NCBI GenBank assembly: GCA_937975525.1
Contig: CALJUJ010000396.1
Span: 1-6,992, forward strand
DNA length: 6,992 nt
DNA from: an uncultured bacterium
GTDB taxonomy: Bacteria; Desulfobacterota; Binatia; HRBIN30
Direction of reading: 5' to 3'
Both the position numbers and the translations under genes were made by a program. Numbering within the stretch: position 1 is the first letter of the stretch; each line of letters starts with the position of its first letter. Positions 1 through 5,109 of this stretch are shown in pieces. The notes beneath the pieces were generated by a model. That model searched no databases. It was not told the DNA's origin and worked only from the letters and a program-made list of their open reading frames with translations.

Positions 1-80
1 TCGTGCGCGTCTACGCGCTCGGCGCGGACGCGGTCGAGGTCGTCGCGCTGAGCCCGACGTTGGTCCTGACGCCGGACTGA
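1..80 (+). CDS. C-terminal end of an upstream protein (partial)
   Basis: An open frame enters from the left edge (first full codon at position 3) and ends at TGA 78-80. It gives about 25 residues ending LVLTPD. The third codon positions are almost all G or C, as in the neighbouring gltA, which supports real coding. The fragment is too short to assign a family. The gene lies on the same strand as gltA, about 100 bases upstream of it, with a strong palindrome in between, so the two are probably separate transcription units. Confidence 0.6.
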   Translation, partial: VRVYALGADAVEVVALSPTLVLTPD

Positions 81-107
81 CCGCGGCGGCGCAAGTCGCG
101 TGATTTT

Positions 108-127
108 CCGGGCGCCGCGGCGCCCGG
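108..127. other. Perfect 20-bp GC-only palindrome
   Basis: The 20 bases from 108 to 127 equal their own reverse complement (CCGGGCGC CGCG GCGCCCGG). In RNA this would form an 8-bp stem with a 4-nt loop. It begins 28 nt after the upstream stop and ends 56 nt before gltA. No T-run follows on the plus strand, so it is not a textbook intrinsic terminator. It could be a U-less terminator for the upstream gene, or an operator for a dimeric regulator in the gltA promoter region. Confidence 0.5.
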
Positions 128-133
128 CCGCTC

Positions 134-139
134 TACGCT
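134..139 (+). promoter_or_regulatory. Candidate -10 element for gltA
   Basis: TACGCT at 134-139 resembles a degenerate -10 hexamer and is one of few A/T-containing spots in the region upstream of gltA. Transcription would start near 146, leaving a leader of about 40 nt. No recognisable -35 lies 16-18 bp upstream, where the 20-bp palindrome sits. This is a weak call resting on position and composition only. Confidence 0.2.
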
Positions 140-183
140 AGGCGCCCCCCGAACCGACCCGACCTTTCGCCGTCGCCGACATC

Positions 184-1482
184 ATGACCCAGGAAACCGC
201 GCCGAAGACCGCCAAGCTCACCATCGGAGACAAGGACCTCGACCTGCCCGTGATGGTCGGCACGGAAGGCGAGGTCGCGATCGACATCCGCCAGCTGCGC
301 AGCAAGACCGGCGCGATCACGTTCGACCCCGGGCTCGGCAACACCGGCGCGTGCGAGTCGCGCATCACGTTCCTCGACGGCGAGAAGGGTGTGCTGCGCT
401 ACGCCGGCTACCCGATCGAGGACCTGGCGAAGAACAGCGACTTCGTCGAGGTCATGTGGCTGCTGTTGCACCAGGAGCTGCCGTCGAAGGCGCAGCTCGA
501 CCAGTTCACGCACGACATCACCTACCACACGATGCTGCACGAAGACCTGAAGAGGCTCTTCGGCAGCCTGCCCAAGGCCGGCCACCCGATGGCGGTCTGC
601 GCGGCGGCGGTTGGCGCGCTCTCGACCTTCTACCAGAAGAGCGGGCAGAACACGCCGGAGCAGAACTGGATCGACGCGATCCGGCTGCTCGCGAAGATGC
701 CGACGATCGCGGCCTACAGCTTCAAGCACTCGATCGGCCAGCCGTTCATGTATCCGCGCAACGACCTCTCGTACGCGGCCAACATCCTGCACATGATGTT
801 CGGCACGCCCTGCGAGAAGTACGAGCCGAACCCGGTCGTCGCCAAGGCGCTGGACCTCCTGCTGATCCTGCACGCAGACCACGAGCAGAACTGTTCGACG
901 AGCACCGTGCGCACGGTCGGCAGCTCGGGCGCGAACCTGTTCGCCAGCGTGTCGGCCGGTATCTCGGCCCTGTGGGGGCCCCTGCACGGCGGCGCCAACG
1001 AGGCGGTGATCGACATGCTGATGTCGATCCGCGACGGCGAGCGCACGGCCGGCGAGTTCATGGAGCTCGCCAAGAAGAAGGACTCGGGCGTGCGGCTGAT
1101 GGGCTTCGGCCACCGCGTCTACAAGAACTACGACCCGCGCGCGCTGATCCTGAAGCAGGCCTGTTACGACGTGCTCGGCCAGCTCGGCCAGAAGGATCCG
1201 CTGCTCGACATCGCGCTCGAGCTCGAGCAGATCGCGCTCAACGACGCCTACTTCATCGACCGCAAGCTCTACCCGAACGTCGACTTCTACTCGGGCATCA
1301 TCTACAAGGCGCTCGGCATCCCGACGGACATGTTCACGGTGTTCTTCGCGATCGGACGCATGCCCGGCTGGATCTCGCAGTGGCTCGAGTACCAGAACGA
1401 CCCGGCGGCGCGCATCACGCGGCCGCGGCAGGTGTACCAGGGCTCGAACGAGCGCTCGTACGTGCCCGCCGACAAGCGCTGA
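184..1482 (+). CDS. gltA: Type II citrate synthase
   Basis: It condenses acetyl-CoA with oxaloacetate to give citrate and CoA, the entry step of the TCA cycle, in the cytoplasm. The 432-residue product matches the length of Gram-negative type II (hexameric) enzymes; E. coli GltA has 427. The N-terminal beta-rich domain includes FDPGLGNTG (48-55) and YAGYPIEDLA (73-82). The oxaloacetate-binding HADHEQN is at 230-236. The catalytic triad is visible: His268 in GPLHGGANE, His310 in GFGHRVYK, and Asp367 in NVDFYSG, offset by 4-5 residues from E. coli His264/His305/Asp362. Cys210 in the TPCEKYE segment aligns with the E. coli Cys206 linked to NADH inhibition, so allosteric control by NADH is plausible. 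The ATG at 184 gives the expected N-terminus, but no clear Shine-Dalgarno precedes it. The gene appears monocistronic, and codon use is strongly G/C at third positions. Confidence 0.98.
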   Translation: MTQETAPKTAKLTIGDKDLDLPVMVGTEGEVAIDIRQLRSKTGAITFDPGLGNTGACESRITFLDGEKGVLRYAGYPIEDLAKNSDFVEVMWLLLHQELPSKAQLDQFTHDITYHTMLHEDLKRLFGSLPKAGHPMAVCAAAVGALSTFYQKSGQNTPEQNWIDAIRLLAKMPTIAAYSFKHSIGQPFMYPRNDLSYAANILHMMFGTPCEKYEPNPVVAKALDLLLILHADHEQNCSTSTVRTVGSSGANLFASVSAGISALWGPLHGGANEAVIDMLMSIRDGERTAGEFMELAKKKDSGVRLMGFGHRVYKNYDPRALILKQACYDVLGQLGQKDPLLDIALELEQIALNDAYFIDRKLYPNVDFYSGIIYKALGIPTDMFTVFFAIGRMPGWISQWLEYQNDPAARITRPRQVYQGSNERSYVPADKR

Positions 1483-1526
1483 GCGTCGGGCGGTCGCCGG
1501 CCGGGCGCGCGCGTTCTTGGTCCGCC

Positions 1527-1571
1527 GTGCGGCGTGCGTTGCCCGGCTGTCCGGCGCCGGCTCCGCCGCAC
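1527..1571 (+). terminator. Possible hairpin after gltA (weak)
   Basis: GTGCGGCG at 1527-1534 pairs perfectly with CGCCGCAC at 1564-1571. The 29-nt loop contains a second perfect palindrome, CCGGCGCCGG (1551-1560). The structure lies 45 nt past the gltA stop and could end its transcript, but no T-run follows. Such pairings are also easy to find by chance in DNA this rich in G and C. Nothing else in 1483-1700 looks like a gene. Confidence 0.25.
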
Positions 1572-1700
1572 CCGCGCGGCCGCGGATTCTCGGGGACGAC
1601 GTAGCCCGCGCCGCTTCGTGCGCCTGCGATGATCGGGAGTCTCAGCACGTCGATTCCGGGCGTTCCGAGAGCGCCGGGTCTACCGCCCCGCGACGGGTCG

Positions 1701-1709
1701 TGCTACCGT
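1701..1709 (+). promoter_or_regulatory. Candidate extended -10 of the accessory block
   Basis: TGCTACCGT at 1701-1709 has the TGn + hexamer form of an extended -10 promoter. Transcription would start near 1716, just ahead of the Shine-Dalgarno at 1721-1728. No convincing -35 is visible, and no GGAAC-type ECF -35 is seen upstream, so autoregulation by the encoded sigma factor is not supported by sequence. Confidence 0.25.
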
Positions 1710-1720
1710 CCCGTCCTCGG

Positions 1721-1728
1721 AAGGAGGT
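1721..1728 (+). promoter_or_regulatory. Shine-Dalgarno of the sigma-factor gene
   Basis: AAGGAGGT at 1721-1728 is a near-perfect anti-16S match and decides the GTG start at 1741. The spacing of 12 nt is longer than ideal. The housekeeping genes in the window have no comparable site, so the accessory block uses a different initiation style. Confidence 0.6.
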
Positions 1729-1740
1729 CCGGAGATTCCA

Positions 1741-2610
1741 GTGAAACAAGGCCCTGAGTCCGAGTGGCGCGAAGAGCATGCCCTGGCGGCTCTGTTGCCC
1801 AGGCTGAGGGCTTACTTGCGGCGGTTCGGCCCGGTGTTCGCGACGCCGACCGAGGACCTGGTGCAAGAGTCATTACTTCGGTTGCTCGTGCGAATCCGCG
1901 CGCGACGGGCCGCGGCAGACACTCCGCTGGAGGCGGTCGCTCTTGCGATCGCACGTCGTGTCTGGCTCGAAGCGCTGCGTAGAAGCCGAGGTCGGCCCCG
2001 CGACGGATCGGTCTGTTCGGGCGCCTGGCCGACAGCGGCAGCGAGGTCGTCAGTCGAGCGTCGGGAACTGGTTGCCGCGATCCGTCGGATTCTCGAGCCA
2101 GCGCTCGGGCCTATGCACTACGCGGTGTTCGCGACCGTCTGGCGTGAGTCGTGTACCTGGCGGAACGCCGCAGAACGCAACGGCTGGCCTTGGTCGGTTG
2201 CGGAGGCCGCGCGCAAGAAGCTTCGGAGATTCCTGTCTGCCGAAGGCTCTGCGCGTTCCCTTCTCAGCTTGCTCGAGGACTTCGACGTCATCGTTGCCCC
2301 AAGCCCCAAGCCCCAAGCCCCAAGCCCCAAGCCCACTCTCGAGGTCGGATCCCTTGATCTGGTCGATTCCGGGAATTCGGGGGTAGTTGTCCGCCCCAGC
2401 TCGCTTCGAGTCATTAACTCCATGCTCCCGCGGCTGCCGCGGACTCGCTTGAGAAGCAACGAGCGCGCTGAGCGTGCAGGAGGTCCCGATGAAGTTCCCG
2501 AGTGCTGGTGCCAGCGGTTCGATCGGAATCGTGGTACTTCTGGTGTTCTCGCTGTCGACAGTCGTCGCAGCGGCAGGGGTCTTGTTCACACCCTTACCCG
2601 AGGAATGTGA
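1741..2610 (+). CDS. ECF-like sigma-70 family factor with a repeat-encoded, frame-variable tail
   Basis: Predicted to bind core RNA polymerase and direct it to a dedicated promoter set. A region 2-like segment spans about residues 14-86: TEDLVQESLLRLL (37-49) matches the core-binding DLVQExFLRL signature, and AIARRVWLEALRR (69-81) matches the following promoter-recognition helix. A region 4-like helix-turn-helix spans about 106-166, with WRNAAERNGWPWSVAEAARKKL as the HTH. Both regions diverge from textbook ECF factors. After residue 185 the protein enters a Pro/Ser/Lys tail (186-198) encoded by a 7-bp tandem repeat, then about 90 residues with no family resemblance that overlap the next gene out of frame by 122 nt. 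The functional protein is therefore probably about 185 residues plus a variable tail. The GTG start is chosen from the upstream Shine-Dalgarno. No anti-sigma gene is adjacent. Assignment to the sigma-70 superfamily is fairly sure; the subgroup is unknown. Confidence 0.78.
   Translation: MKQGPESEWREEHALAALLPRLRAYLRRFGPVFATPTEDLVQESLLRLLVRIRARRAAADTPLEAVALAIARRVWLEALRRSRGRPRDGSVCSGAWPTAAARSSVERRELVAAIRRILEPALGPMHYAVFATVWRESCTWRNAAERNGWPWSVAEAARKKLRRFLSAEGSARSLLSLLEDFDVIVAPSPKPQAPSPKPTLEVGSLDLVDSGNSGVVVRPSSLRVINSMLPRLPRTRLRSNERAERAGGPDEVPECWCQRFDRNRGTSGVLAVDSRRSGRGLVHTLTRGM
2296..2334. repeat. Heptanucleotide tandem repeat, about 5.6 copies
   Basis: The 39-bp tract repeats GCCCCAA (equivalently CCCCAAG) five times without error, plus GCCC. 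It lies inside the sigma-factor reading frame and encodes alternating PSPKPQA units (residues 186-198). Seven is not a multiple of three, so gain or loss of one unit shifts the frame. One extra unit would end translation at the TGA now at 2355-2357; one fewer would end it at the TAG at 2384-2386. The present copy number leaves the frame open to 2610. Similar C-rich heptamer arrays are known as dispersed short tandem repeats in some bacteria, so it may also be a mobile or slippage-derived genomic repeat. Confidence 0.95.
2428..2442 (+). other. Small hairpin upstream of the Cys-rich gene
   Basis: CCGCGG at 2428-2433 and CCGCGG at 2437-2442, separated by CTG, form a 6-bp stem with a 3-nt loop. 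It sits 46 nt before the next start codon. It falls in the part of the sigma frame that looks non-functional, so it could be a short attenuator or a processing site between the sigma gene and the downstream operon. No U-tract follows. Confidence 0.3.
2478..2484 (+). promoter_or_regulatory. Shine-Dalgarno setting the start of the Cys-rich gene
   Basis: AGGAGGT at 2478-2484 lies 4 nt before ATG 2489. An in-frame GTG at 2474 sits upstream of this site and cannot use it, so the ATG is the start. The site lies within the overlapping 3' part of the sigma frame. Confidence 0.8.
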
Positions 2611-2899
2611 CTGCGAGTTCCGGGGTACATGGGACGGTAATGAGATCGCGACGATTTCATGCCAGAGTGTCGCTTGCAGTGAGGACTGCTTCGAATGGGG
2701 TAGCGGCGAAGATGTGAACTGCTTCTGCCGTTACGGAGCCAACTGGTGCAAGTGCTGGGGCTGGAAGAACGAAACGACCGGCGCCATCAGTTGTCACGAG
2801 TCGGGCACCGGTCCCTGTGATGCTGGGAAGTCTTGCCGGAAACCGGAGCCTGTGGCGGAGCATCCGCCGGTCGTCATCAACGTCTGCAAGTGCCGCTGA
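2489..2899 (+). CDS. Small exported cysteine-rich protein (14 Cys, four CxC pairs)
   Basis: I do not recognise the family. The 136-residue product starts with a short n-region, a hydrophobic stretch at about 12-33 and an Ala-rich site (VVAAAG, 25-30) that could be cut by signal peptidase I; otherwise it would be an N-terminal anchor. The remaining ~105 residues hold 14 cysteines at 40, 42, 58, 63, 67, 78, 80, 87, 89, 102, 110, 116, 133 and 135. Eight form CxC pairs (CDC, CFC, CKC, CKC). The even number fits seven disulfides in the envelope; metal binding is an alternative. Four Trp residues cluster at W70 and in NWCKCWGW (86-92). The ATG is fixed by the strong Shine-Dalgarno. Third-position GC is low for this window (about 65% in the first 40 codons). 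The next gene begins 12 nt downstream, so the two are likely cotranscribed, together with the MauE-like gene. Confidence 0.78.
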   Translation: MKFPSAGASGSIGIVVLLVFSLSTVVAAAGVLFTPLPEECDCEFRGTWDGNEIATISCQSVACSEDCFEWGSGEDVNCFCRYGANWCKCWGWKNETTGAISCHESGTGPCDAGKSCRKPEPVAEHPPVVINVCKCR

Positions 2900-2911
2900 C
2901 AACGACTCGCC

Positions 2912-4564
2912 ATGCGCAGTCTTCGTGGAATCGGCTTGTTCGGAGTCGCTTGTGTAGCGGCCACGCTGGCGATCGCCCTGGCGATCGTGCTTGCTCGGGG
3001 TCCGGGCCTTGTCCCGGATCCTGCCCTCGCTGGTAGGCCGCCTCAGAGTCCCCGACCCGATGCGGCTGCGAGCGCCGAAGCGGTCGCGCAACCCCATCGG
3101 GAGGTAGCCTTCCGTGATGATGGCGTGCGCCTACGGGTCATCGACGATTCCGGAGCGCCACTCGACGGTGTCAGAGCGCTACTGGTCCAGCCCGGTCCCG
3201 TGGCCGATGCCGAAGAACTGTCGCTACGTGTTCCCGTGGCTTCGTCGGATGCCGCCGGCCGCATCCTCCTACCCGACGACGTCCTCGGGGATGGCCTGCA
3301 TGTGGCGCTCGTTCGGGCCGGTTTCGAGACGGTCTTGCTGACCGGATTCGTTCGCGGCGAGATCCGCGAGGTCGCCATGCATCGGGCGCATGATCTGCAC
3401 GTGCGCGTGGTGACGGAAGACGGTCGGCCCGTCGCAGGATTCGACGTCTGGATCGCGCGCGCCGCGCCGCCTCGCGAGCCGGGATTCGGCGAGGTCGTGT
3501 CGAGCAGCGGCCTTCGCATCCGGGAGGCCGGGGGAGGCGTATTCTGGGGCAAGAGCAATGAAGCCGGCTTCCTCGTGCTGCGTGGTGCGGCCGCCGGGCG
3601 CTACTTCCTTCAATGCAACCGCAGCGGGCTGCCGTATTCGGTTTTCGATCCGCCCATAGTCGTGTCCGTGCCTTCGGCTCCCATCACGATCACCGTGAAG
3701 GAACTCTGGGCAGCGGCGATCGTCTTCTCGGGCGATGAGGTGGTCGCGATCAACCGGCCGTACCTCGGGGCGAAGAGCATGCTCCGAAGCCCTGGTTCTC
3801 AGACCGAGAAGGTCATGTTCGAGACGTGCCACGCGCGCTTGCGCCAGCGCTTCCCGGGCAGCCGGACGCTGGTCGGGCTGCCGCGGCGGGTTGCGGAGGA
3901 CACCCGCAGCGGGCTGCTCATGGTCTACGGCCGGAGAGGAGGTTGGTCGACCTGTCGGGTGAAGATCCGGCCATGGTCCGAGGTCCACGAGGCGGAAGTC
4001 GTTCCGCTGCCCGGCGGTGACCGGGACATGACGGCACGGGTGCACGTCGTCGCAACGGACGAACGCGACGAGATCATCGAGCTGCCGCAGTGCGGAGTTC
4101 TGCTCGAGTACCAGCACGGCGTGGGCCGAGAGTTCTTGACCGGCGTTCGGTCTGCTTTCGGGGAGGAATGCCTTGTGCCAGCCGGCGCCGTGACGATCCA
4201 CACGGGCGGCCGGCTGTGCCGAGGGGCGTTCGAACCGATTGCGATGACGCTCACGGCAGGCGCTCGAGAAGCGGTGCGGATACCGCTACCGGACGTCAAG
4301 GGCTACCGCGTCGCGGTTCGCTTGCTCGACGGTTGCTTCGCGGACCGCTTCGGCTTGTCCGTCGAGATCCCCGGCGGGCCCCTCTTTCCATGCCTCGAGA
4401 CCAACTACTTGTTCTACTCGACGGCGGATCGAATCCCGTATCGGGCGTACGTCCAGGGATACCAGCACGCGGAGGGCGTGTTCGAGTTCCAGCCCGTCAC
4501 CACTGGCGGCGCGCGCGTTCAGGACTTCACGGTGCAGATGAGCGAACTGAGGCTTCTGCCGTGA
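2912..4564 (+). CDS. Membrane-anchored protein with carboxypeptidase-regulatory-like domains
   Basis: A 550-residue protein with one N-terminal hydrophobic helix (about 7-28) and a Pro-rich linker (35-62); the rest is predicted outside the cytoplasmic membrane. Two repeats resemble carboxypeptidase-regulatory-like (CarboxypepD_reg/CNA-B type) beta-sandwiches. The first, at about 71-155, opens VRLRVIDDSGAPLDGVRALL and contains DAAGRILLP. The second, at about 161-263, opens LHVRVVTEDGRPVAGFDVWI and contains NEAGFLVLRG and YFLQCNRSG. More beta-rich sequence follows to the C-terminus (a further possible unit at 374-460, then 464-548), with less clear boundaries. No catalytic motif is visible, so binding or scaffolding is more likely than enzymatic activity. 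The start at ATG 2912 lacks a Shine-Dalgarno; coupling to the gene ending 12 nt upstream may supply ribosomes. Seven or so scattered Cys are present. The cytoplasmic N-terminus is only about 6 residues, so it is not an anti-sigma factor. Confidence 0.82.
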   Translation: MRSLRGIGLFGVACVAATLAIALAIVLARGPGLVPDPALAGRPPQSPRPDAAASAEAVAQPHREVAFRDDGVRLRVIDDSGAPLDGVRALLVQPGPVADAEELSLRVPVASSDAAGRILLPDDVLGDGLHVALVRAGFETVLLTGFVRGEIREVAMHRAHDLHVRVVTEDGRPVAGFDVWIARAAPPREPGFGEVVSSSGLRIREAGGGVFWGKSNEAGFLVLRGAAAGRYFLQCNRSGLPYSVFDPPIVVSVPSAPITITVKELWAAAIVFSGDEVVAINRPYLGAKSMLRSPGSQTEKVMFETCHARLRQRFPGSRTLVGLPRRVAEDTRSGLLMVYGRRGGWSTCRVKIRPWSEVHEAEVVPLPGGDRDMTARVHVVATDERDEIIELPQCGVLLEYQHGVGREFLTGVRSAFGEECLVPAGAVTIHTGGRLCRGAFEPIAMTLTAGAREAVRIPLPDVKGYRVAVRLLDGCFADRFGLSVEIPGGPLFPCLETNYLFYSTADRIPYRAYVQGYQHAEGVFEFQPVTTGGARVQDFTVQMSELRLLP

Positions 4565-5040
4565 TCGCCGTCCGGCTGTCGATGGGCTGTCTGTTCGCGA
4601 TGTTGGCGGTGACGAAGGTCCGGCTGGCGCCAGGTGCGGTAATCGGTAATGCGCCGATCGTGTACGGAGCGCTGACGACCGAGGTTCTCCTGGCCCTGTT
4701 GTTCTGGCTTGGGAGACTGCGGATCGCGGCCGTGCTCGGTTGCGCGTTCTTCGGCGCTGGGCTCGTCTGGGCCTCGGCGGGCGGGATCTCGGACTGCACC
4801 TGTCTCGGAGGCTGGGTGCCTCTGCGGGGCCGATGGCTCCACGCCCTTGCGGCTTCGTTCGGGGGTGCGTTGTGCGCGGCGGTCTGGGCGTGGCATTCTG
4901 CCGCCGCCGCGTCACTCGATCGGGGCGCGTGTCGTTTGCCCGGCGCGAACGACCGTCGTGCCGGTGCGCTCGACCAGGTCGCAGCCGTTGGCGGGTCGGT
5001 GCCGCACGAAAGAGACGACGTCCCCGGCCGCGCGCGGTAG
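4561..5040 (+). CDS. MauE/DoxX-like four-helix membrane protein with CxCLG motif
   Basis: 159 residues with four hydrophobic segments at about 2-20, 33-50, 54-73 and 92-111. Between helices 3 and 4 lies SDCTCLGGW (Cys79, Cys81), which resembles the C-G-C-F-G motif of MauE-like proteins. MauE is needed, with the thioredoxin-like MauD, to make the disulfide-rich small subunit of methylamine dehydrogenase; related DoxX/MauE proteins take part in thiol redox or quinone-linked electron transfer. The GTG at 4561 overlaps the previous TGA (GTGA), with a weak GAGG at 4549-4552, pointing to translational coupling; ATG 4582 is an alternative start. A gene for its usual thioredoxin-like partner is not visible. 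The last ~45 residues after helix 4 look unstructured and have poorer codon bias, so the true ancestral end may lie earlier. Family assignment rests on topology and one motif. Confidence 0.7.
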   Translation: MIAVRLSMGCLFAMLAVTKVRLAPGAVIGNAPIVYGALTTEVLLALLFWLGRLRIAAVLGCAFFGAGLVWASAGGISDCTCLGGWVPLRGRWLHALAASFGGALCAAVWAWHSAAAASLDRGACRLPGANDRRAGALDQVAAVGGSVPHERDDVPGRAR

Positions 5041-5109
5041 TGCCCGCGAGTCGTCGACGACCGCGCCGCCGTGCGCACCGTCGGCTTCGCGGGACCCGAG
5101 GCGAGCCCG
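4912..5109 (-). other. Open in-frame continuation after the M48 stop codon
   Basis: On the minus strand, reading directly past the M48 stop (complement of 5110-5112) in the same frame gives 65 sense codons before the next TGA at the complement of 4912-4914. Third-position GC is about 85% (53 of 62 codons counted by hand), higher than that of the plus-strand tail it overlaps (about 74%), and it includes segments such as GDVVSFVRHRP and GTTVVRAGQTTRAPIE. It has no ATG, and its only GTG would give 31 residues. It could be a relic of a longer or neighbouring minus-strand gene, or chance openness in GC-rich DNA. Confidence 0.2.
5045..5065. terminator. Hairpin between convergent genes (candidate bidirectional terminator)
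   Basis: GTCGTCGACGAC at 5050-5061 is a perfect 12-bp palindrome. CGCG at 5045-5048 pairs with CGCG at 5062-5065 if A49 is bulged, giving about eight paired bases around a TCGA loop. It starts 5 nt after the MauE-like stop and lies 45 nt past the M48 stop on the other strand, the place expected for a shared terminator. Neither strand has a following T-run, so it could only slow polymerase or mark an mRNA end. Confidence 0.3.

Noticed and set aside
133..1113. Long minus-strand frame opposite gltA (326 codons), plus a 417-codon plus-strand frame at 351-1604
   Set aside because: Both are Arg/Ala/Val-rich mirror frames of a strongly GC3-biased gene; citrate synthase is certain in the true frame.
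1517..1744. Small plus-strand frame in the gltA to sigma gap
   Set aside because: No ribosome site, Arg/Ala-rich shadow-like composition, and it runs through the sigma gene's Shine-Dalgarno to end at its start codon.
2296..2334. CRISPR array
   Set aside because: The units are 7 bp and directly contiguous with no spacers; it is a simple tandem repeat.
2474..2488. GTG start five codons upstream of the Cys-rich gene
   Set aside because: The Shine-Dalgarno at 2478-2484 lies downstream of that GTG and is ideally spaced for ATG 2489.
2489..2899. Methylamine dehydrogenase small subunit
   Set aside because: Similar size and Cys-rich, and near a MauE-like gene, but the Cys spacing does not match what I recall of MauA and no large-subunit gene is present.
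3269..4201. 310-codon minus-strand frame opposite the carboxypeptidase-regulatory-like gene
   Set aside because: His/Arg/Pro-rich composition with no motif; the plus strand has a membrane segment and recognisable repeated beta domains.
4090..4560. Longer N-terminus for the MauE-like protein starting at 4090
   Set aside because: It would overlap the previous gene by 475 nt with Arg-rich, motif-free sequence; GTG 4561 gives a normal four-helix protein with stop/start overlap.
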